Assembly (NCBI GenBank): GCA_003133485.1
Contig: PKXR01000003.1
Span: 2,020-9,146 of the forward strand
Source of the DNA: Candidatus Dormiibacterota bacterium
GTDB taxonomy: Bacteria; Chloroflexota; Dormibacteria; UBA8260; Bog-877
DNA length: 7,127 nucleotides
Direction: 5' to 3'
Positions 1 through 6,074 of the stretch are shown here, one piece after another; position 1 is the stretch's first letter; each line of letters opens with the position of its first letter. The notes under the pieces were generated by a model that was given only the letters and a program-made list of their open reading frames with translations, was not told the DNA's origin and did no database searches. Made by a program: the position numbers and the translations under genes.

Positions 1-164
1 ATCCTGTCTCCCAGATGGATTTCGCTAGACAGCCCCCTCGCCCATCCTGTCTGCTGTGGATTAGCCAAGCGACGGCTCCCTATCTGACCGCTCGCCTTGG
101 AAGACTCGAATGAAGACAGGCGTCGATATCACAACGGTCAGCGGCGAAGGACGGATCACCGGCC
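1..164. other. Upstream region without a recognisable gene; repeated CTGTCT/AGACAG hexamer
   Basis: No reading frame here is convincing on either strand. Two forward frames run in from the left edge and stop at about 87 and 111, so the tail of an upstream gene cannot be excluded, but nothing in those residues is recognisable. The visible structure is a hexamer: CTGTCT at 4-9 and 47-52, and its reverse complement AGACAG at 27-32 and 114-119. Copies one and three extend to the nine-base direct repeat ATCCTGTCT (1-9 and 44-52). Lying upstream of the predicted operon promoter, these could be regulator sites. That is inference from clustering and position only. Confidence 0.35.
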
Positions 165-178
165 TCTGATGCGTCAGA
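165..178. promoter_or_regulatory. 14-base inverted repeat, candidate operator
   Basis: TCTGATGCGTCAGA is an inverted repeat in which six of seven base pairs match (arms TCTGA/TCAGA, one mismatched inner pair). It ends 11 bases before the predicted -35 box at 190. That position suits an activator or repressor site for the catabolic operon downstream. No regulator gene is in the window, so the binding protein is unknown. A short repeat like this can also arise by chance. Confidence 0.3.
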
Positions 179-189
179 ACTCCGCCTAG

Positions 190-218
190 TTGACAAATTG
201 GCTCTGGAGGAGTATTAG
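190..218 (+). promoter_or_regulatory. Predicted sigma-70/SigA-type promoter of the operon
   Basis: A perfect TTGACA -35 box lies at 190-195. Exactly 17 bases later comes TATTAG at 213-218, which matches TATAAT at four of six positions including the first TA and the fifth A. An overlapping TAGTAT at 216-221 is an alternative -10, but its 20-base spacing is too long. Transcription would begin near 225 and give a leader of about 100 bases before the permease start. Later gaps in the cluster are at most 56 bases and I saw no comparable promoter in them, so this promoter could serve all six genes. Confidence 0.6.
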
Positions 219-226
219 TATTCGCG

Positions 227-241
227 AAAGGGCAGTCCTTT
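227..241 (+). other. Short hairpin in the operon leader
   Basis: AAAGG at 227-231 and CCTTT at 237-241 form a perfect five-base-pair stem around the five-base loop GCAGT, right at the predicted 5' end of the transcript. It is too weak and has no U-run, so it is not a terminator. It might stabilise the mRNA end or be chance. The rest of the leader (242-314) shows no riboswitch or leader peptide that I can support. Confidence 0.2.
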
Positions 242-314
242 GAGTGGGCAATCCGCCTCGCTTCCTCTATGCATCTCTGAGTCGCTCCGTTTACCCACTT
301 GAGTGTAACGTGCC

Positions 315-320
315 GGGAGG
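315..320 (+). promoter_or_regulatory. Ribosome binding site that sets the permease start
   Basis: GGGAGG at 315-320 is followed by three candidate in-frame starts: TTG at 321, GTG at 327 and GTG at 330. The TTG abuts the Shine-Dalgarno sequence and so has no spacer. GTG 327 has six bases of spacing and GTG 330 has nine. GTG 327 is therefore preferred, with 330 as the close alternative. Confidence 0.6.
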
Positions 321-326
321 TTGGAG

Positions 327-1343
327 GTGGTGCCACCTACTGTGGAAGAGTCGGTTGAGGCGGCACCGGTTCCCCGCGACACTTACTGGAGACGGCTCGA
401 CGTGCCCGGACTCCTGTGGCGCTATGGAGTCATTCTCGTGTGGCTCCTCATCGCCATCATCTTTTCGATTCTCGAGCCAACTACATTCTTCACTTTTGGT
501 AATCTGCAGACCATCGCCGGGTCGCAGGCCGTCCTGGTAATCATTGCTCTCGCACTGATCCCCACGCTCATTGCCAGTGAGTTCGATGCCTCAATCGCCG
601 CGATCGCCGGCATCAGCATGGTACTAGTGGCTTGGCTAAACGTGCTGCAACACTGGCCGATCGGGTGGGCAATAGCATTCGCCTTGCTGGTGGGTATTGT
701 CATTGGCGCGGTTAACGCGTTCTTCGTTGTTGTCGCTGACGTGGCATCCATTGTGGTCACGCTTGGCATGGGCACGCTTCTACTTGGCGCCGCCGTCGGG
801 ATCGACCCCGTGAGCACGGGTGGTGTCTCTCAGCTTCTCGTCAACGCGACGCATACGAACATTCTCGGACTTCCACTCGCCTTCTATTACGGGGTCCTCT
901 TGACCGTGGTTGCGTGGTATATCTTCTCCTACACTCCGGTTGGCCGCTATGCCTACTTCGTCGGTGCCGGTCGAAGCGTCGCCCGCCTGTCCGGGATTCC
1001 TGTCAACCGTATCCGGGCCGGGTCATTCATCGTGGCCGGATTCCTTAGCGCGTTGGCTGGCGTGGTCTTGGCTGGCTGGGTGGGCGCCTCCGATCCGAGC
1101 GTAGGAGGGACGTACCTCCTTCCCGCGTTTGCCGCTGCCTTTCTCGGGTCTAGCGTTCTTAAGCCAGGGCATTTCAATCCCTGGGGCACGTTCATCGCGG
1201 TCTACTTCCTCGTTACTGGTGTGGTCGGCCTAGAGCTCCTGGGTCTGGCCAGTTGGATCGATCAGGTCTTTTACGGAGGTTCGCTGATACTCGCGGTCGC
1301 CATATCCCGACTGGCCACAAGACGTCGCGCAAAGACATCGTAA
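327..1343 (+). CDS. RbsC-type ABC transporter permease (sugar/small-solute importer)
   Basis: This is the membrane channel subunit of an importer of the ribose/galactose/autoinducer-2 class (BPD_transp_2 family). The protein is about 338 residues, normal for the family. It has a hydrophilic N-terminal tail of about 30 residues followed by some eight to ten hydrophobic segments, roughly at residues 33-50, 66-83, 88-105, 112-137, 141-160, 182-202, 231-252, 285-308 and 314-328. The family signature is seen in the GSFIVAGFLSALAGV stretch followed by GGTYLLPAFAAAFLG (residues about 232-275) and NPWGTFIAVYF. The S-E-F-D-A-S segment near residue 86 matches the G-x-D-L-S region of RbsC. The C-terminus is basic (ATRRRAKTS), as expected for a cytoplasmic tail. 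Only one permease gene is visible, so it probably acts as a homodimer with the ATPase encoded at 2639-4186. The start is GTG at 327. The substrate cannot be read from the sequence. Confidence 0.9.
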   Translation: MVPPTVEESVEAAPVPRDTYWRRLDVPGLLWRYGVILVWLLIAIIFSILEPTTFFTFGNLQTIAGSQAVLVIIALALIPTLIASEFDASIAAIAGISMVLVAWLNVLQHWPIGWAIAFALLVGIVIGAVNAFFVVVADVASIVVTLGMGTLLLGAAVGIDPVSTGGVSQLLVNATHTNILGLPLAFYYGVLLTVVAWYIFSYTPVGRYAYFVGAGRSVARLSGIPVNRIRAGSFIVAGFLSALAGVVLAGWVGASDPSVGGTYLLPAFAAAFLGSSVLKPGHFNPWGTFIAVYFLVTGVVGLELLGLASWIDQVFYGGSLILAVAISRLATRRRAKTS

Positions 1344-1399
1344 GACAACGACTCACGGTCACTAGTCAACAGAACTCGAGATGATGGAGGGACACAACT

Positions 1400-2590
1400 A
1401 TGGCATCGATCCGTGAAGAAACTCGCGTTCCGCGCAGACACGGCTTATCACTATACTGGCTGGGGCTCGTCGCACTCTGCAGTGTCTCGCTCGCCGCGTG
1501 CGGCGGGGCAGTGGGCGCGACACCAGCCAAGCAAGCAGCAGGTACGCTCCGGCTGAAGGCGGCCGATCAGATAGTCAAGGCGGCCGAGGATCCGATCACG
1601 AACTGGGAGCCAGCTGGCCCGGCCTTCAACGCTAGCAAGGCGCGCGGCAAGTCAATCTGGTACATCTCCGCCAGCTTAAGCATTCCATTTGAACAGTACG
1701 TCCTACAGGGTATGAAGCAGGCTGCAGCTGTGGTGGGAGCTACTGTCACGGGCTTCAGCGCGAACAGTTCCGTGACACAGATAACTACAGGGGTACAGGA
1801 GGCGATCACGGCGCATGCCAACGTCATTTTCATCGATGGGTTCATACCCAGCGCGGTAGCGCCCGCAATTGCCCTAGCGCACAGTGCAGGCATACCAGTC
1901 GTAACCGCGAACTCGCAGAATCCTGGAACCATGCTTACGGGATACCCAACGGGCGTGGTGGCCTCAGCCACACACTCGTACACGATTCCGGCGAAGCAGA
2001 TGGCAGCATACGTGGTAGCTAACTCGAAAGGAAAGGCGAATGTGATCTACCTTTCGTCAACAGACGTCGCTGAAATAGCCGCCGTCGAGCGGAACGCGTT
2101 TCTCGCAGAGATGCACTACCTGTGCAGTGCTTGCAAAGTAAAGGTTGTCGCATCACCAACCTCGGAATGGAGTAATTTAACCACGATCACGGCCTCACTG
2201 ATCCGAGAGAATCCGAAGGTGGATTACTATGTGCCCGATTTTGACGGCCAAGTGATATTCATGGTGCCTGGCGTGACCGCGGCAAACGCTCAGTCAACCG
2301 TCAAGATCGTCTCGTTTAATGCTACGCCTTCGGTTATGAAAAATCTCAAGGACCACGATGTGGTTGCAGGAGACGTGGGTGGCCCGAACCTTATGCAGGG
2401 CTGGGCCTTTGGGGACGAGGCATTCCGGGTCCTGTGTGGAGTTACGCCACTCGGCAACCTCAATATCCCGGTGCGTCTGTTCGACTCGACAAACATTGGT
2501 AAGGTGCATTTCTCGGAAGAAGAGTCACAGTGGTACGGGCCGCTCGACTATCAAGCTAAATTCAAGAAGCACTGGGAGGTCGGGAAGTAG
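1400..2590 (+). CDS. Lipoprotein substrate-binding protein of a sugar-type ABC importer
   Basis: This protein captures the solute outside the membrane and delivers it to the permease. It is 396 residues. Residues 1-34 are a lipoprotein signal: basic RRH at 12-14, a hydrophobic core, then lipobox L31-A-A-C34, with C34 the expected lipid-modified residue. A linker of about 50 residues precedes the periplasmic-binding fold (Peripla_BP_4/RbsB type), which begins at GKSIWYIS (83-90). Typical features are F97-E98-Q99 with the G104-M105-K106 helix, NVIFIDGF (141-148), GIPVVTAN (164-171) and a second lobe from KANVIYLSS (212-220) to the C-terminus. C242 and C245 form a CxxC pair that could be a disulfide, and there is a further C346. 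GGAGGG at 1386-1391 lies eight bases before the ATG. The gap after the permease is 56 bases with no promoter or terminator seen. The ligand is unknown; the fold is sugar-type, but the genes downstream point to an amide, imide or ureide. Confidence 0.9.
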   Translation: MASIREETRVPRRHGLSLYWLGLVALCSVSLAACGGAVGATPAKQAAGTLRLKAADQIVKAAEDPITNWEPAGPAFNASKARGKSIWYISASLSIPFEQYVLQGMKQAAAVVGATVTGFSANSSVTQITTGVQEAITAHANVIFIDGFIPSAVAPAIALAHSAGIPVVTANSQNPGTMLTGYPTGVVASATHSYTIPAKQMAAYVVANSKGKANVIYLSSTDVAEIAAVERNAFLAEMHYLCSACKVKVVASPTSEWSNLTTITASLIRENPKVDYYVPDFDGQVIFMVPGVTAANAQSTVKIVSFNATPSVMKNLKDHDVVAGDVGGPNLMQGWAFGDEAFRVLCGVTPLGNLNIPVRLFDSTNIGKVHFSEEESQWYGPLDYQAKFKKHWEVGK

Positions 2591-2638
2591 GTCTGTGAAA
2601 CGTGAGGTACGACGAGCAGTTCGGCACGGATCCCCACA

Positions 2639-4186
2639 ATGAGTGCTGCAGTCCCCGTTCCTGCACTGGCAGTGCACGGGCTGAGCAAGACATTCAGCGG
2701 CAGGACGGTGCTAAAGGATGTAGAACTGACCGTCTCTCCCGGGGAGATCCATGGCTTGGTGGGTCAGAATGGGTCGGGCAAGTCGACTCTGATCAAGATC
2801 CTAGCTGGGTACTATGAACCCGATCCGGGCGGAGCCTTGGCTGTCTGTGGAAGGACGGTGCCCCTTCCACTACAGCCTCGGCAAGCGCGGGCCTTGGGGC
2901 TGAGCTTTGTCCATCAGGATCTAGGGCTCGCGACCGAGCTGACTGTGCTAGAGAACCTGCGTGTCGGCCAATATGAGACAGGAGCTGGCTGGCGCATCCG
3001 GTGGCACTTTGAGAGAGCGCTCGTCCGTACGATGCTGACTCAGTTGAGCGCCGATCACATCCGCCCGGACGATCTCGTTGGATCACTTTCCGGTGTGGAC
3101 CGCGCTCTGGTCGCGATCGTGCGCGCAGTACAGCAGGTCGGCGCGCGCGGAAATGGAGTCCTGGTTTTAGACGAGCCAACCGCCTACTTGTCCCGCGACG
3201 CATCCGAGCAGCTCTTTGCGACGATGCGAAGGATCGCTGGCATCGGCTGTGGCGTCATCTTTGTCAGTCATCGGCTGGAAGAGGTCCGAACGATCTGCGA
3301 CAGGGTCACGGTGTTGCGCGACGGGGCTTTAGTGGACACGACTTCGACGCGAGATCTTACGGAGCAAGCTCTCTTGGAGAAGATACTCGGCCGGGCTCTT
3401 GGGCAGTTGTATCCCGTCGGTCGTGACGTTGACGCGGCGATGAGCACGACTCTTCACGCAGAATTACGACCACGTGACGGTACAGAGCCCTTCGGCCTCT
3501 CACTTCAAAGCGGGGAAGTGCTTGGGTTGACTGGACTGCTAGGTATGGGGCACGAACGCATACCGTACGTCCTGTTCGGGGCAGACAAGAGCATGGACGG
3601 GTCTATCACCGTGTCAGGCAAGAGTCATCCGCTACCGAGCTTCAGCCCGCGCAGTGCCATCAACTCCGGCCTCGCGCTATTGCCTGCGGATCGGCTCGGC
3701 GACAGTAGCGGCCAGTCAGCCACCTTGCGAGAAAATGTCACACTACCGAGCCTGGCTCGCTACTTTAGCGGCGGCTTCCTACACTACCGCGCCGAGCGCA
3801 GACGCGTGTCCGACCTCCTGGCTGAGTTCGAGGTGACGCCGCCGCAGTCTGAACGAATCTTTGCGGAGCTAAGCGGTGGCAATCAGCAGAAAGCCCTAGT
3901 CGCCAAGTGGTTTGAGGTTGCTCCCAAGGTGCTCCTCCTCCATGAACCGACTCAGGGAGTGGACGTCGGAGCTAGGAAACAGATCTTTCAACGAATTCGG
4001 GACTTCGCGGATGGCGGCGGCGCCGTTCTGATCGCGAGCGTCGAGTACGATGACCTGGCGCATTTGTGTAATCGCGTGATCGTCTTTCGCTATGGCCGAC
4101 CCGTAAGCGAGTTGCGCAAGCCGAACCTCACCGAGGCACTCGTCGCCGATCACAGCTTCAGGACCGAGTCTGGTGCGGCAGTATGA
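2639..4186 (+). CDS. RbsA-type double-domain ABC transporter ATPase
   Basis: A 515-residue tandem ATPase of the RbsA/MglA/XylG type that powers the importer. Domain 1 has a complete Walker A (G42-x7-T50, GQNGSGKST), Q-loop Q93, Walker B with D178-E179-P180 and H-loop H211, but its signature is degenerate (L150-S-G-V-D154). Domain 2 is the mirror image. Its Walker A position reads GLLGMGHER (299-307) with no GK[ST], and Walker B reads LLLHEPT with His435 in place of Asp. Its signature L411-S-G-G-N-Q-Q is intact and followed by GVDVGAR. One consensus ATP site (Walker A1/B1 with signature 2) and one degenerate site are expected; a defective second Walker A is usual in this family. The ATG at 2639 follows a 48-base gap and has only a weak upstream GGA, not a good Shine-Dalgarno. 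An in-frame TGA at 2603-2605 rules out a longer start. Gene order permease, binding protein, ATPase differs from rbsACB. Confidence 0.92.
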   Translation: MSAAVPVPALAVHGLSKTFSGRTVLKDVELTVSPGEIHGLVGQNGSGKSTLIKILAGYYEPDPGGALAVCGRTVPLPLQPRQARALGLSFVHQDLGLATELTVLENLRVGQYETGAGWRIRWHFERALVRTMLTQLSADHIRPDDLVGSLSGVDRALVAIVRAVQQVGARGNGVLVLDEPTAYLSRDASEQLFATMRRIAGIGCGVIFVSHRLEEVRTICDRVTVLRDGALVDTTSTRDLTEQALLEKILGRALGQLYPVGRDVDAAMSTTLHAELRPRDGTEPFGLSLQSGEVLGLTGLLGMGHERIPYVLFGADKSMDGSITVSGKSHPLPSFSPRSAINSGLALLPADRLGDSSGQSATLRENVTLPSLARYFSGGFLHYRAERRRVSDLLAEFEVTPPQSERIFAELSGGNQQKALVAKWFEVAPKVLLLHEPTQGVDVGARKQIFQRIRDFADGGGAVLIASVEYDDLAHLCNRVIVFRYGRPVSELRKPNLTEALVADHSFRTESGAAV

Positions 4187-5124
4187 AAGCTGACAAGAGT
4201 ATCGCAGGTCCCCAGCGGGACTTCGTGGGCTATGGTCCGACGCCGCCGCAGGTCCGCTGGCCCAACGGCGCTTTGCTCGCCCTCAGCTTTGTGGTCAACT
4301 ACGAGGAGGGGGCCGAGTATGCGAAGCCCTTTGGTGATTCGCGAAGCGAGGGCATGACCGAGGTTTCCTACGCTATGCCAGAGGAGTATCGCGACCTCGG
4401 CGGCGAGTCAATGTACGAGTATGGGAGCCGTTCTGGAATCTGGCGGATCCTGAGACTCCTGGAGGAGTACCAAGTAAGAGCGACCATCTACGCGGCCGCC
4501 GCCGCGATCGAACAAAATCTAGCCGTAGGAGAGTGGATAAAGCGAGCTGGACATGAACCGTGTGGACACGGATGGCGGTGGGAGGAGGTCTGGCTGCTCG
4601 ATCGAGATGAAGAGAGACGGCGAATCAGAATGATGGTAGAGTCGCTGACCCAGACCTGCGGCCGGCGCCCGGTAGGGTGCTACCACCGCTACGCCCCCAG
4701 CGTTCACACACGGGAGCTCCTCGTTGAAGAGGGAGGGTTCATCTACGACTCCGATTCATACAATGACGACCTACCCTACTTCGTAGAAGTGTCCGGCAAG
4801 AGGCACCTGGTGGTGCCGTACTCGCTCGTCTACAATGACTCGCGATTCGTTCTGCCGCAGGGATTTGGCGCACCGACACAGTTTGTGGAGTTGACCAAGC
4901 GTGCAGTCGCCGAATACCGGCGCGAAGGACAGAGCGGCTATCCCAAGATGATGTCGATCGGTTTGCACGCTCGACTCTGCGGTCAAGCAGGACGTATCTC
5001 GGGATTGCGGGAAGTCATTGAGCATTGCCTGGAGCTTGGCGATGTCTGGATAGCGACACGAGAGGAGATCGCCGTCTGGTTCTTGGAGCACCACGGCGAG
5101 TGGGAAGCAAGGGAGGTTGGCTGA
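4183..5124 (+). CDS. PuuE-like polysaccharide-deacetylase-fold hydrolase (putative amide/imide/ureide hydrolase)
   Basis: A 313-residue cytoplasmic protein of the NodB/polysaccharide deacetylase superfamily, in the branch that includes PuuE allantoinase and bacterial cyclic imide hydrolases. Recognisable segments are RDFVGYG (12-18), N39-Y-E-E-G43 replacing the T-F-D-D-G metal motif, ESMYEYGSRSGIWR (75-88), C127-G-H-G-W-R-W133, YDSDSYNDDLPYF (188-200) and the GLHARLCGQAGR block near residue 265. The usual H-x3-H metal pair reads H129-G-W-R-W133, so the second histidine is missing, as in PuuE. The stretch C166-Y-H-R-Y170 differs from the WYTGR-like sequence I recall from allantoinases. A true allantoinase is therefore possible but not secure. 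No signal peptide is present, which argues against a cell-wall deacetylase. The ATG overlaps the ATPase stop (ATGA, 4183-4186), so translation is probably coupled to the transporter. The C-terminus is intact. Confidence 0.82.
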   Translation: MKADKSIAGPQRDFVGYGPTPPQVRWPNGALLALSFVVNYEEGAEYAKPFGDSRSEGMTEVSYAMPEEYRDLGGESMYEYGSRSGIWRILRLLEEYQVRATIYAAAAAIEQNLAVGEWIKRAGHEPCGHGWRWEEVWLLDRDEERRRIRMMVESLTQTCGRRPVGCYHRYAPSVHTRELLVEEGGFIYDSDSYNDDLPYFVEVSGKRHLVVPYSLVYNDSRFVLPQGFGAPTQFVELTKRAVAEYRREGQSGYPKMMSIGLHARLCGQAGRISGLREVIEHCLELGDVWIATREEIAVWFLEHHGEWEAREVG

Positions 5125-6074
5125 TGTCCACCGAGCACGTCGTGGCACCGAGCGATGTCCACTGCGAGTGGGACCGGAGCCTTCCCCCAGTCGCAGTTGT
5201 GAAGTCCGGAGACAGAGTCCACTTTAGAACGCAGGAGGTGACCGGCGGCCAGGTGGAATACGGTTCGCCGGCCAGTGCATTGGCAGAGCTGGATCGCAGC
5301 CGCGTGTACCCTCTCGCCGGTCCAGTGTTCGTTAGCGGTGCCTCGCCAGGCGACATTCTCGAAATTGAGATGCTCGAACTGGCGCCGGGAGGGTGGGGGT
5401 GGAGTGGGATCATTCCGGGCCGTGGGCTATTGTCAGACCGGTTTGCCGACCCGTACATCCGGTACTTCGACTTGGGCGCTGCTCGCAGCGCCGAGTTCCG
5501 CCCAGGCATCCGAATTCCCATTGCTCCGTTTCCAGGTACCATCGGGGTAGCTCCGGATGTACCCGGCCGGTTGCCGGTGCGCCCTCCGAACCAAGGCGGC
5601 GGCAATATCGATACACGATCCCTTACTAAGGGCGCAAAGCTCTACCTGCCAGTACTGGTGCCAGGGGCGCTGCTGTCGATCGGAGACTGTCACGCGGCCC
5701 AGGGAGATGGCGAGGTGTGTGTGACGGGGATCGAGTGTGACATGGCTGTCTCGGTGCGCGTAGTGGTGCTGCGCGGCACGTCGCTCCCACCCTCCACCTA
5801 CCAGCTCACTACCCCGCAAGGTTCGCGCCCGCCCGGCCCGCGCTTTGCGGCATCTGCGAGCGGTCCGGACCTTTTCGAAGACTCGCGAAATGCCGTGCTG
5901 GGAGTAATCGACTGGCTGGCGCGCGAACGCGATCTAAGCCTCGAGGATGCGTACGTTTTGTGCAGTCTAGCGGCCGACCTCGAGATCAGTCAAATCGTGA
6001 ACGCACCGAACTTCTGCGTAACCGCATCGCTTCCTCTCTCAATTTTTGGAGCCGAGGCAGGCGCTGATGAGTAG
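5124..6074 (+). CDS. Acetamidase/formamidase family protein (FmdA/AmdA)
   Basis: A 316-residue protein of the FmdA_AmdA family, whose characterised members hydrolyse short amides (formamide, acetamide) to the carboxylate and ammonia. Diagnostic segments in order are LAGPVFVSGASPGDILEIE (64-82), FPGTIGVAP (136-144), GGGNIDTRSLTKG (158-170), LYLPVLVPGALLSIGDCHAAQ leading into GDGEV (173-198), and a C-terminal DAYVLCSLAADLEISQIVN (275-293). The length fits the short form of the family rather than the roughly 400-residue formamidases, and no signal peptide is seen. The ATG at 5124 shares one base with the preceding stop (TGATG) and has GGGAGG at 5111-5116, seven bases upstream. The longer open frame back to 5025 overlaps the previous gene, has no comparable ribosome site, and encodes unrelated residues. 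Its place between two other C-N hydrolases suggests it removes ammonia from an intermediate; the substrate is unproven. Confidence 0.88.
   Translation: MSTEHVVAPSDVHCEWDRSLPPVAVVKSGDRVHFRTQEVTGGQVEYGSPASALAELDRSRVYPLAGPVFVSGASPGDILEIEMLELAPGGWGWSGIIPGRGLLSDRFADPYIRYFDLGAARSAEFRPGIRIPIAPFPGTIGVAPDVPGRLPVRPPNQGGGNIDTRSLTKGAKLYLPVLVPGALLSIGDCHAAQGDGEVCVTGIECDMAVSVRVVVLRGTSLPPSTYQLTTPQGSRPPGPRFAASASGPDLFEDSRNAVLGVIDWLARERDLSLEDAYVLCSLAADLEISQIVNAPNFCVTASLPLSIFGAEAGADE

Noticed and set aside
61..336. 91-residue reverse-strand open frame upstream of the permease
   Set aside because: It runs across the predicted promoter and leader and contains no recognisable domain. Nothing beyond its length supports it.
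244..540. 98-residue forward frame overlapping the permease start
   Set aside because: GTG at 244 has no ribosome site, and most of the frame lies inside the permease gene in another frame; composition is shadow-like.
1344..1399. Possible terminator or attenuator between permease and binding-protein genes
   Set aside because: Only weak repeats (an ACTAGT palindrome and GACT/AGTC) are present, with no GC-rich stem and no U-run.
5025..5123. Longer N-terminus for the acetamidase/formamidase
   Set aside because: The added 33 residues overlap the previous gene and are not part of the family, while ATG 5124 has a well-placed GGGAGG and a TGATG junction.
4183..5124. Secreted chitin or peptidoglycan deacetylase
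   Set aside because: There is no signal peptide or membrane anchor, and the metal-ligand motifs are of the PuuE type rather than the deacetylase type.
5015..5605. 196-residue reverse-strand open frame across the hydrolase boundary
   Set aside because: It lies opposite two well-supported genes, is rich in P/R/S/G as expected for an antisense frame in GC-rich DNA, and shows no recognisable motif.
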